A DNA stretch of 39,344 nucleotides from Acetobacteraceae bacterium (GTDB lineage: Bacteria > Pseudomonadota > Alphaproteobacteria > Acetobacterales > Acetobacteraceae), in the NCBI GenBank assembly GCA_019750465.1, contig JAIEOP010000012.1:1-39344 (forward strand). The letters run 5' to 3'. Made by a program: the position numbers and the translations under genes. Below are positions 27,283 to 34,722 of the stretch, one piece after another. A model generated the notes under the pieces. The model searched no databases. It was given only the letters and a program-made list of their open reading frames with translations, and was not told the DNA's origin. The stretch's first letter is position 1. Each line of letters opens with the position of its first letter.

Positions 27283-28521
27283 ATGGACGGTCTCACGGCG
27301 GAACAGGCGGCGCTGCGCGCCCGCGCCCGCGAGCTCGCGCAGGAGGCCGCCGCCGGGGCCGCCGAAACCGACCGCACCGAGCAGTACCCCTGGCCCATGG
27401 TTCGCCGCATGACCGAGGGGGGTTTCCTCGGCATGACCATCCCCCGCGAATGGGGCGGGCCGGGCCTGTCCTATTTCGACGCGGTGCTGGTCATCGAGGA
27501 ATTCTCGCGCGCCTGTGCGGTGTGCGGCCGCATCGCGGTGGAGGCCAACATGGGCGCGCTCGGCGCCGTCATGGCCTATGGCACGCCCGAGCAGAAGCGC
27601 CTCGCCGCCGACCTGGTGCTGGCCGGCGACAAGCCCGCCATCCTCATCACCGAGCCCGACGCCGGCTCGGCCGCCTCCGAGATGGCGACGCGTGCCGTGC
27701 GCCGCGGCGACACCTGGGTGATCGACGGCGTGAAGCACTGGATCACCGGCGGCGGCGTCTCCCGCCTGCACCTCATCTTCGCGCGCGTCATCGAGGATGG
27801 GCAGGAACGCGGCATCGGCGGCTTCCTGGCCGTGCGCAACGCCGAGGGCGATCCGCGCGGCCTGGTGGTGCACCGCCGCATCCCGTCCATGGGCCTGAAG
27901 GGCATGCCGGAGGCGGAGATCCGCCTGGAGGGCCTCGAGGTGCCGGATGCCATGGTGCTGCGCCCGCCCGGCGGCTTTGCCCGCGGCTTCGGGCGGCTGA
28001 TGGATGCGTACAACGGCCAGCGCGTCGGCGCGGCGACCGTGGCGCTGGGGTTGGCCGCCGGCGCCTACGACCACGCGCTGCACTTCGCCCAGGCGCGGCG
28101 GCAGTTCGGCCGGCCGATCGCGGAATTCCAGGGCCTGTCCTGGATGCTCGCCGACATGTCGATCAAGCTGGAGGCCGCCCGCGCCCTGGTCTGGCGCGCC
28201 GCGCGCAGCGCCGGCCCAGGGGGCGGGCATCCCGGCTTCCCGGACCGGCTGGCCGCCGCCCAGGCCAAGGTGCTGGCCGCCGACACCGCCATCGAGGTCA
28301 CCAACGCCGCCCTGCAGGTCTGGGGCGCCGCCGGCTACTCGCGGGAAAACCCGATGGAGCGGTACCTGCGCGACGCCCGCATGTTCGCCATCGCCGGCGG
28401 GACGGCGCAGGTGCTGCGCACCCAGGTGGCCGAGGGGATCCTCGGCCGCAAGCTGCCGCAGACCCGCGACGGGTTCCTCAAGCTGGCGATGGCCGAGGCG
28501 ACGAAGCTGGCGGCCGAGTAA
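27283..28521 (+). CDS. acyl-CoA dehydrogenase-fold protein, desulfinase-like active site
   Basis: A 412-residue flavoprotein of the acyl-CoA dehydrogenase superfamily, with LITEPDAGSAASE near 122-134, the FAD region QFGRPIAEFQ and a normal C-terminal helix. The two known catalytic-base positions lack glutamate: the C-terminal EGT motif is GGT (AIAGGTAQVLR), and the alternative position is Q246 (YNGQRVG). R83 is in CGRIA. The pairing of a glutamine at 246 with an arginine near 84 is what I recall for 3-sulfinopropanoyl-CoA desulfinase of Advenella, an enzyme with this fold that removes sulfite without net oxidation. That specificity is inference; an ordinary acyl-CoA dehydrogenase of another subtype is possible. 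ATG 27283 follows aggaaag. It lies 72 bases after oxyR with no CoA-transferase gene nearby. Confidence 0.88.
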   Translation: MDGLTAEQAALRARARELAQEAAAGAAETDRTEQYPWPMVRRMTEGGFLGMTIPREWGGPGLSYFDAVLVIEEFSRACAVCGRIAVEANMGALGAVMAYGTPEQKRLAADLVLAGDKPAILITEPDAGSAASEMATRAVRRGDTWVIDGVKHWITGGGVSRLHLIFARVIEDGQERGIGGFLAVRNAEGDPRGLVVHRRIPSMGLKGMPEAEIRLEGLEVPDAMVLRPPGGFARGFGRLMDAYNGQRVGAATVALGLAAGAYDHALHFAQARRQFGRPIAEFQGLSWMLADMSIKLEAARALVWRAARSAGPGGGHPGFPDRLAAAQAKVLAADTAIEVTNAALQVWGAAGYSRENPMERYLRDARMFAIAGGTAQVLRTQVAEGILGRKLPQTRDGFLKLAMAEATKLAAE

Positions 28522-28529
28522 TGGCGCTG

Positions 28530-28755
28530 TCAAGCGGCGCGATGATTGGGGCTGTAGGGCTGGTCATCTGTGAGCATGGCCCAGAGGACGTTGGTGCGCT
28601 GCCGTGCGAGGGCGATGAGGGCCTGTGTGTGGTGTTTTCCCTCGCGCCGCTTGCGGTCGTACTAGGCGCGGCTTTCGGGGTGGTTGGCGAAGGCGGAGAA
28701 GGCGCTGAGGTAGAGGATGCGCTTGAGGTCGCGTCGCCGCGGTGGGCGCACCCAG
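28530..28755 (-). pseudogene. C-terminal fragment of an IS110-type transposase, minus strand
   Basis: Read on the minus strand, the segment gives RDLKRILYLSAFSAFANHPESRA, then an in-frame TAG (28662-28664), then YDRKRREGKHHTQALIALAR and QRTNVLWAMLTDDQPYSPNH up to a TGA at 28530. This is the C-terminal end of the IS110/IS116/IS902 transposase group, where YYDRKR is expected, so TAC has probably mutated to TAG. The N-terminal DEDD catalytic part is absent. The remnant begins 8 bases after the acyl-CoA dehydrogenase stop and abuts a second, oppositely oriented remnant. Confidence 0.8.
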
Positions 28756-28905
28756 GTGGTGAACGCGCTGCGCGGGCATGCCGCCGAGTTCGGGGTGGTG
28801 GCGCTGCGGGCGGCGGTGGCGGCCGGGGCGAAGGCGCTGATCGAGCTGCTGGGGCGGCAGATCGAGCAGCTCGATGAGGAGGTGAAGGCGCTGGATGCGC
28901 AACTG

Positions 28906-28937
28906 CTGGCGCTGCACAAGGCTGGCGCTGCACAAGG
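28906..28937. repeat. 16-bp tandem duplication in the transposase remnant
   Basis: ctggcgctgcacaagg is present twice, at 28906-28921 and 28922-28937, without mismatch. Removing one copy restores LLALHKESALS in one frame, so the duplication itself caused the first frameshift. Confidence 0.95.
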
Positions 28938-29103
28938 AGAGTGCCCTGAGCCGGCTGCTGGCCGGCGTGCCGGGGGCCGGGCGGCTGACCGCGATCAGCC
29001 TGGCGCTGACGGTGGATGCGGCGCAGTTCCGCTCCGGGCGGCATTTCTCGGCCTTCCTCGGCCTGACGCCGAAGCCGCACTCGACGGGGGGCAAGACCCG
29101 GCT

Positions 29104-29129
29104 CGGGGGGATCAGCCGGGGGGATCAGC
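29104..29129. repeat. 13-bp tandem duplication in the transposase remnant
   Basis: cggggggatcagc occurs at 29104-29116 and 29117-29129. Removing one copy restores LGGISKAGTTRLR in one frame, so this duplication caused the second frameshift. Confidence 0.95.
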
Positions 29130-29342
29130 AAGGCCGGCACCACGCGCCTGCGCACCCTGCCGGTGATCGGCGCCGGCGCGGTGATCCGCCACGCCCGGCC
29201 CGGCAGCCGCCAGGCCAGCGATTGGCTCCCGGGATTGCTGGCGCGCAAGCCGCGCCAGCTCGCGGCGGTGGCGCTGGCCAACAAGATGGCCCGCATCCTC
29301 TGGGCCATGATGTCGCGCGGCGAGGCCTGCCGCGCGGCGCCG

Positions 29343-29691
29343 CAGGTGCGGGAGGGCAATGAGGAGAAGATGGCATTCGGGCACGTCGAGCGCGGGTCAA
29401 CCCCGAGTTCCGGTGGCCCTCGGAGGCCGTTTGCCCGTTCCGGACCCGCGCGCGAAACCCATCCGGGCCAGCGGCCGCCGTGCCGCGCCACAAGGCCGGA
29501 CACACGACCGCAAACGCACCGAACGCCAGAAACCTCCCAAACACCCCCTTGCACCAAAGGGGCCGTCCACACACGCTTTCCGCAGGCGCCGCACCTGTCG
29601 TGCCCACGCCGCCGTGCCGCCCGCGCCCGCGGCCAGCGCAGCGCCTGCGTGTCCTTCGTGGCGTCCCGGCCTTCGTGCCGAAGCCCCGGCC
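29343..29691. other. 349-bp region without a recognisable gene
   Basis: This stretch lies between the transposase remnant and the tldE stop. It is GC-rich but less regular in codon structure than its surroundings. A small hairpin, cccctt/aagggg with a 6-base loop, is at 29545-29562 and could be a weak end point for the minus-strand tldE transcript. The left part may be leftover IS DNA. No family likeness was seen in any frame. Confidence 0.6.
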
Positions 29692-31047
29692 CTACGCCCC
29701 CGCCAAGGTCAGCCCCTCGATCCGTACCGTCGGGCTGTCCGTTCCGCGGCGGAATTCCAGGTCGTCCGCCGGCGTCAGGTGCAGCAGCATCTCGGCCAGG
29801 TTGCCTGCGATGGTGATCTCGCTCACCGGCTCCGCCAGCGCCCCGCCGCGGATCATGAAGCCGGCGGCGCCGCGGCTGTAGTCGCCGGTCACCCCGTTCA
29901 CGCCCATGCCGATCAGCTCGGTCACGTAGAGCCCCTCGCGGATATCGGCCATCAGCGCCGCCGGCGTCACGCTGCCGGCCGCCAGCCAGAGGTTCGTCGG
30001 TCCCGGCCCGGGCGGCCCGCCGGTGGAGCGGCCGGCATGCCCCGTGCTCGCCATGCCGAGCTGGCGCGCGCTGCGCCAGTCCAGCAGCCAGGTTGTCAGC
30101 ACCCCGTCCTCCACCACGGCGCGGCGCTCGCCCTTCATGCCCTCGCCGTCGAAGGGGCGGGAGCGCAGGCCGCGGCGCCGCGTCGGGTCGTCGAACACGG
30201 TCATGCCGGCCGCCATCACGCGCTGGCCCATGCGGTCCTTCAGGAAGGAGGTGCCGCGCGCCACCGCCGCGCCGTTGATGGCGCCTGCAAGGTGGCCGAG
30301 CAGCGAGCCGGCCACGCGAGGGTCGAAGACCACGGGGATGCGCGCCGTGGCCGGCCGCCGCGGGTTGAGGCGGCGCACCGCCTGCTCGCCGGCGCGCCGG
30401 CCGAGGGCGGCGGGATCGCGCAGGTCGGCCATGTGGATGGCGGTGGAGTAGTCGTAGTCGCGCTCCATTCCCGTGCCGCTGCCGGCCAGGGCGGTGGCGC
30501 TGATGGAATGGGTGGTGCGGCGATAGGCGCCGGCGAAGCCGTTGCTGCCGGCGAGCGCATAGGTGGTGCGCGACCACCCGGCCTCCGCGCCCTCGGAGTT
30601 CGTCACGCCCGGCACCGCCAGGGCGGCGTCCTCGGCCGCCGCGGTGCGCTCGATCAGCGCCTCCGCGCCCGGCTCGGTCGGGTCCTCCAGCTCCAGCGCC
30701 ACGGCAAGGAGCCCATCGGGCGCCGCGGCGAGGCCGATATAGGGATCCTCCGGCACCACCTTCGCCATGGCCACGGCCCGTTCGGCCAGCGCGGCGAAGC
30801 CCGCGGGATCGGCGCTGGTGGTGGAGACGATGGCCTGGCGCAGCCCGCCCCCCTGGCCCACCAGCACCCGCAGGCCGAGGCCGAATTCCTCCGAGCGTTC
30901 GAGCTGCTCGATCTTGCCGAGCCGCCGCTGCACGGCGAGCGAGGCGGAGGCGATCAGCAGCGCATCGGCCGCGTCGGCGCCTGCCTTGCGCGCCGCCGCG
31001 ACCAGCCCCTGCAGGCGTTCGAGATGCCCTGCGTCCCCGGCGTTCAT
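29692..31047 (-). CDS. TldE/PmbA-type metallopeptidase subunit
   Basis: A 451-residue member of the TldD/PmbA family. The N-terminal ADAADALLIASASLAVQRR region, the central MERDYDYSTAIHM segment near residue 200, and the C-terminal GNLAEMLLHLTPADDLEFR block near 420 match the PmbA/TldE side of the family. TldE pairs with TldD to make a metalloprotease that trims peptides such as microcins and antitoxins. The HExxxH motif of TldD is absent, as expected for the non-catalytic partner; tldD itself is not in the window. ATG 31047 overlaps the M16 peptidase stop (ATGA), so the two are translationally coupled. Confidence 0.88.
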   Translation of the reverse strand: MNAGDAGHLERLQGLVAAARKAGADAADALLIASASLAVQRRLGKIEQLERSEEFGLGLRVLVGQGGGLRQAIVSTTSADPAGFAALAERAVAMAKVVPEDPYIGLAAAPDGLLAVALELEDPTEPGAEALIERTAAAEDAALAVPGVTNSEGAEAGWSRTTYALAGSNGFAGAYRRTTHSISATALAGSGTGMERDYDYSTAIHMADLRDPAALGRRAGEQAVRRLNPRRPATARIPVVFDPRVAGSLLGHLAGAINGAAVARGTSFLKDRMGQRVMAAGMTVFDDPTRRRGLRSRPFDGEGMKGERRAVVEDGVLTTWLLDWRSARQLGMASTGHAGRSTGGPPGPGPTNLWLAAGSVTPAALMADIREGLYVTELIGMGVNGVTGDYSRGAAGFMIRGGALAEPVSEITIAGNLAEMLLHLTPADDLEFRRGTDSPTVRIEGLTLAGA

Positions 31048-32309
31048 GCGGCGAGCGTCTCCGCGACGGCAGCGATGTGCGGCACCTTCCCCGCGGGGCC
31101 GAGCACGGCCAGCGTCGGCGTCGCCCGGAACGCACGGACGGCCGCCTGCTGCACCTGCTCCACCGTGACGGCGGCGATCTTCGCCTTGGTCTCCTCCACC
31201 GGAACGACGCGGCCATGCACCTGGATCTGCCGGGCGAGCTGCTCGGTGCGGCTGCCGGTGCTCTCCAGCGACATCAGCAGGCTGGCGCGGAACTGCGCCT
31301 TGGCGCGGTCCAGCTCCTCCTGCGTGACTTCGCGCTGCACCTTGCGCAGCTCCTCGAGCGTGACGGGCATCAGCTCCGCGGCCTCCTTCTCGCCGGTGCC
31401 GGCATAGATGGCGAACAGGCCGCCATCCATGAAGGGATGCGCGAAGGAGTAGATGGAATAGACCAGGCCGCGCTTCTCCCGGATCTCCTGGAACAGGCGG
31501 GACGACATGCCGCCGCCGAGCAGCGTGCTCAGCAGCAGGGTCGGGTAGTGCAGCGGGTCCCTGTAGGCCGTGCCGGGGAAGCCGAGCACGATGTGCACCT
31601 GGTCGAGGTCACGCTCCTCGCGGAACTCGCCGCCGCCGTAGTGCGCGCCATGGGCCGCGTCGGGCGCCACCGCGGGCAGGCCGGCGAAATGCGTCTGCAC
31701 GAGATCGAGCACGTGGTCGTGGTCGAGCGCGCCGGCGGCGGCCACCACCATGCCGCCCGGGCCGTAGTGATGGCGCATGTAGCCGGTCAGCGCCTCGCGC
31801 TTCATGCCCTTGATCACCTCTTCCGTGCCGAGCGTCGGGCGGCCCATGGGCTGGTCGGGGAAGGCGGTGGCCTGGAAGTGGTCGAAGATGATGTCGTCCG
31901 GCGTGTCGTTGGCCTGGCCGATCTCCTGGAGGATGACGCCGCGCTCGCGCTCCAGCTCCTCCGGGGCGAAGGTGGAATGCGTCAGGATGTCGCCGATGAT
32001 GTCGGCAGCGAGGCCGAGATCCTCCTTCAGCACCTTCACGTAGTAGGCGGTGGTCTCGCGTGCCGTGTAGGCGTTGAGGTGTCCGCCCACGTTCTCGATC
32101 TCGCGGGCGATGGCGGCGGCGTCGCGCCGTTCCGTGCCCTTGAAGGCCATGTGCTCGAGGAAGTGGGAGACGCCGTTCTCGGCCGCGCGCTCGTGTCGCG
32201 TGCCGGCAGCGACATAGGCGCCGAAGGAGACGGTCTCCACGCGCGGCATGTGCTCGGAGACGACGGTCAGGCCGTTGGGCAGGCGGGTCAGGCGGATGGC
32301 GTCGGACAT
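31044..32309 (-). CDS. M16 family zinc peptidase (processing-peptidase type)
   Basis: A 421-residue peptidase of family M16, similar to the mitochondrial processing peptidase beta subunit. The inverted zinc motif HxxEH is H49-F-L-E52-H53 in GVSHFLEHMAFKGT, with the third ligand glutamate near residue 129 in LERERGVILQEI. The glycine-rich loop LLGGGMSSRLFQEIREK near residue 285 is typical. No signal peptide is apparent from ATG 32309. A longer reading back to 32522 crosses the DUF29 remnant and has no family likeness. In many alphaproteobacteria this gene follows thrC closely; here an ATPase gene and a broken DUF29 gene lie between them. Confidence 0.92.
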   Translation of the reverse strand: MSDAIRLTRLPNGLTVVSEHMPRVETVSFGAYVAAGTRHERAAENGVSHFLEHMAFKGTERRDAAAIAREIENVGGHLNAYTARETTAYYVKVLKEDLGLAADIIGDILTHSTFAPEELERERGVILQEIGQANDTPDDIIFDHFQATAFPDQPMGRPTLGTEEVIKGMKREALTGYMRHHYGPGGMVVAAAGALDHDHVLDLVQTHFAGLPAVAPDAAHGAHYGGGEFREERDLDQVHIVLGFPGTAYRDPLHYPTLLLSTLLGGGMSSRLFQEIREKRGLVYSIYSFAHPFMDGGLFAIYAGTGEKEAAELMPVTLEELRKVQREVTQEELDRAKAQFRASLLMSLESTGSRTEQLARQIQVHGRVVPVEETKAKIAAVTVEQVQQAAVRAFRATPTLAVLGPAGKVPHIAAVAETLAA

Positions 32310-32412
32310 CGGGAACCTTGTGGGGGGCGCGCCGGGCGGAGGCGCGGCGTCATCGGGAGCACAATGTGAGGCGGCGGGCGGTCTCCCGCCAGGGGCGAGG
32401 GGGCGGCGGGGA

Positions 32413-32886
32413 TCAGGCGCCGCCGCCGATCGCTTCCTCCAGGGTGCGAAGGTCCGTGGCCTCGTCCACCAAATCGGCCAGGCTGAGGGAGCACTCCTCT
32501 GCGGCGGGTTACGGCGGGACATCGCCGTCCTGTGCGAGGACGAGGCGCCTTGCTGTCCGGAAGAGGTCCCCGACCGGGATGCTGCGTGCCACGCTCGGCC
32601 GAGAGCGGGCCTGCGCCTGCAGGAGGAAGGTGCCGGACTCGCCGCGCCAGTGCGACGCCGTGCTGCTTTCGGGCCGTCGGGTGATCTTCAGGGCACGGAT
32701 CATGGCCCGAGGAAGCAGGGAAGAACCCGCCGCGACCTCGGAACTGCCCGACCCCTCGATCTCCTCGATCGCGTGCCCCCGGTCGAGGCCGTTCACCCGC
32801 TCGCCGGCCGCGTGCCGGCGCAGGCGCTCCGCCTGCTGGCGGGACCAGGTCACGATGTCGATGTGGTAGAGGGTGTCGTCGGGCAT
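32413..32886 (-). pseudogene. interrupted DUF29 family gene
   Basis: From ATG 32886 the frame encodes a DUF29-type protein: LYHIDIVTWSRQQAERLRRH, then LDRGHAIEEIEGSGSSEV, then HWRGESGTFLLQAQARSRPS and GDLFRTARRLVLAQDGDVPP. A TAA at 32509-32511 stops it after 125 residues. The same frame then continues for 31 sensible residues, ECSLSLADLVDEATDLRTLE and EAIGGGA, to a TGA at 32413. The tail resembles the normal DUF29 C terminus, so the TAA looks like a recent nonsense change. The usual LGRSE motif is degraded to GSGSSE. DUF29 has no known function. A truncated 125-residue product could still be made. Confidence 0.7.
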
Positions 32887-33008
32887 GGCGGGCTCCGCCC
32901 CCTCCCCCTCCCCCGAGGCCGGGCCGGGGCGGCGTCGACCGTTGTCCCGATCTGGCCCGCCGGAACCCGGCCATCGTGCGGACTGCCCCGGCAGCCGCGC
33001 CTTGCGCG

Positions 33009-34436
33009 TCAGCCCCGGTTCAACCGGAAGCTGCCGCGCGTGCTGCCTAGCCGCACGCCGGGCTCGATGATGCGGGTGTAGCGGGCGGTGCCGGTCAGGA
33101 CGTCGCCCGAGATCGTGCCCTCCAGCTCGGTCGCGAAGGGGTTCCGGCCCATCATCAGGGTGCCGGAGGCAACGAGCCGGCCGTCGCGGGAGAGGCGGCC
33201 GGCAAGCTGTCCTGCGCCGATGAGGCCGCCATGGGCCGCGAACCGCACCGTCACCAGGTCCCCAGGCCCGGCGCGGTTCACCGCGATGCGGAGCACGCCG
33301 CTGCGACCGAGCGTCTCGTTGAAGGTGGTTCCGTGGAAGGTTCCAGGCTTCGACGGGGCCTCCCCTCCGCCGAGGTGCACCGCCGCGCGTCCCGGCTGGG
33401 CGGGATCGGTGGCGAGCGGGCTGGCCGCCCGGCTGCGATCCACCTCCGGGGACGGGTCGCGCGGGATCGGGGCGGCCGTGCCAGCGGCGGTGGCAGGCGC
33501 GGCTCCCGTGGTCGGGGTGGCGACGAGGGCCGGAGCAGCTCCCTCGGACGGCGCACGACCGTATTCCTCGCCGGAGAGGTGCAATGCCCTTGGGAACACG
33601 AACCATCCCGCCAGCGCCAGCGCCAGGGGCAGGACCGGCAGGACCAGCAGCGGTGCCTGCCGTCGCCACCACGGCGCCGACGATGATCGGCGTGCCGCCA
33701 CCGCCAGCGCACCCTGCGGGGGGCTGCGTCGCAAGACGACAGGATCGGCTTGCGCCATCGTGCTGGTCCCGTCCGCGTCGTTTCCCCGGCGCTCGGCCTC
33801 GGCGGCGGCCTCAACGTGGCGGGCTTCCACGCGTGGCGACCCGTCTCGCCTGGCACGAAGCAGCGATGCCCGGCCCAGCACGTTCAGCTGGTGCGGGAGG
33901 CCTCCGGAGAGGGAAGCCAGGGCGGCGACCGCCGCCGCGTCGAAGAGATCCGGCGGATTTCCTGCCTCGGCCAAGGTCGAGGCGACGAACTCCTCCACCT
34001 CGGCGGGGCAGAGCGGCGGCAGCCCCACGGCGGCGACCCGGACGGGCAGGTTTCTGACACGCGGCGCGGCGGGCGGCAGGACCGCAAGCACTGTCATGCC
34101 GCCCGCCAGCACGAGCAGGCGGAGCGCCGTATCGTCGAGCGCATCGGCGCTGTCCACCAACCGCACCGTGCCGTGACCGACCGGCCGTGGCGCCGCCTCG
34201 CCGGGCCCGCCGAGACGAACATCCAGGCCGCCGGCGCGGAGAAGGCGTTCCAGATCCCGCAACAGCAGCGTCTTGCCCGCACCGCTCTCGCCGATGATCG
34301 CCGCGTGCCAGCCCGCGGCAAGGGCCTCCAGCACCGTCCGGCGGGCCTGCTGCCGGCCGGCGTACTCGAACGCGCGTTCAGGCGGCACCTGCGGGTCGAA
34401 TGGCAGGACCGGTCCGACCTTCGAGATCTGGCTCAA
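33009..34436 (-). CDS. ExeA-like AAA ATPase with transmembrane segment and exported C-terminal region
   Basis: A 475-residue protein. Residues 1-215 form an ExeA-type P-loop ATPase: Walker A GESGAGKT at 49-56, a Walker B-like strand TVRLVDSADAL at 90-100 (D followed by S where E is usual), and the sensor-2-like SGGLPHQLNVLGRASLL near 178-193. W256-W257-R-R leads into a single membrane helix at about 261-281. Residues 282-345 are a proline/alanine-rich linker. Residues 360-475 are a beta-rich domain (FHGTTFNETLGRSGVLRI) that would lie in the periplasm. The start is TTG 34436 with aaggg upstream; no nearby ATG keeps the ATPase intact. ExeA proteins work in secretion or cell-wall passage. No type II secretion genes are nearby. 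Function uncertain. Confidence 0.75.
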   Translation of the reverse strand: MSQISKVGPVLPFDPQVPPERAFEYAGRQQARRTVLEALAAGWHAAIIGESGAGKTLLLRDLERLLRAGGLDVRLGGPGEAAPRPVGHGTVRLVDSADALDDTALRLLVLAGGMTVLAVLPPAAPRVRNLPVRVAAVGLPPLCPAEVEEFVASTLAEAGNPPDLFDAAAVAALASLSGGLPHQLNVLGRASLLRARRDGSPRVEARHVEAAAEAERRGNDADGTSTMAQADPVVLRRSPPQGALAVAARRSSSAPWWRRQAPLLVLPVLPLALALAGWFVFPRALHLSGEEYGRAPSEGAAPALVATPTTGAAPATAAGTAAPIPRDPSPEVDRSRAASPLATDPAQPGRAAVHLGGGEAPSKPGTFHGTTFNETLGRSGVLRIAVNRAGPGDLVTVRFAAHGGLIGAGQLAGRLSRDGRLVASGTLMMGRNPFATELEGTISGDVLTGTARYTRIIEPGVRLGSTRGSFRLNRG

Positions 34437-34570
34437 GCGATGCCCTTGCGTGCGTTGTCAGGATCTCCGCCGTTGCGGCGGCCGCACGTCCCGAACGCGC
34501 CAAGACGGAAAAGGCGGCACGATGACGGGTTCGCTCACGCTCGCGATCCGTCGAACCGTTGAGCGCCGCG

Positions 34571-34606
34571 CCAGATCGGACCCCAGATCAGACCCCAGAT
34601 CAGACC
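34571..34606. repeat. three 12-bp tandem repeats
   Basis: Units ccagatcggacc (34571-34582), ccagatcagacc (34583-34594) and ccagatcagacc (34595-34606) lie in the 286-bp gap between thrC and the ExeA-like gene. One base differs in the first unit. No gene was recognised in this gap. Confidence 0.9.
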
Positions 34607-34722
34607 ATGGCCAGGGGCCACGTGCGGCGGCGAGGCGCCCGCGCCTCCCGCATGCAGCCGCGGCGGGCGGCGAACCGCATCGTCCCAACTCACGCCCAAG
34701 GCAGGATCCTGGCGGGGCGGCC

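Larger units (their letters stand above)
28744..29342 (+). pseudogene. IS110-type transposase remnant, plus strand, twice frameshifted
   Basis: Three successive frames give a continuous IS110-like C-terminal half. The first reads RTQVVNALRGHAAEFG to LDAQLLALHK, the second ESALSRLLAGVPGAGRLTA to GGKTRLGGIS, and the third AVIRHARPGSRQASDWL to MARILWAMMSRGEAC. The helix-hairpin-helix block GVPGAG belongs to Transposase_20. Each frame change is +1 and coincides with a perfect tandem duplication of 16 bp (28906-28937) or 13 bp (29104-29129). The catalytic N-terminal domain is missing. The element is inactive. It lies against the other IS110 fragment, suggesting one insertion into or beside another, followed by deletion. 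Confidence 0.85.

Noticed and set aside
27283-28521. Calling the acyl-CoA dehydrogenase inactive because the EGT glutamate is missing
   Set aside because: The substitutions (GGT and Q246) match a known functional variant pattern, and the rest of the sequence is well kept, so pseudogene status is not supported.
29545-29562. Small hairpin as a firm tldE terminator
   Set aside because: The stem is only 6 bp, over 130 bases from the stop, and has no proper T-run; mentioned only within the gene-free region.
31044-32522. A longer M16 peptidase starting at 32522
   Set aside because: The extra 71 residues come from an out-of-frame reading of the DUF29 tail and are Pro/Arg-rich, with no signal peptide or family likeness.
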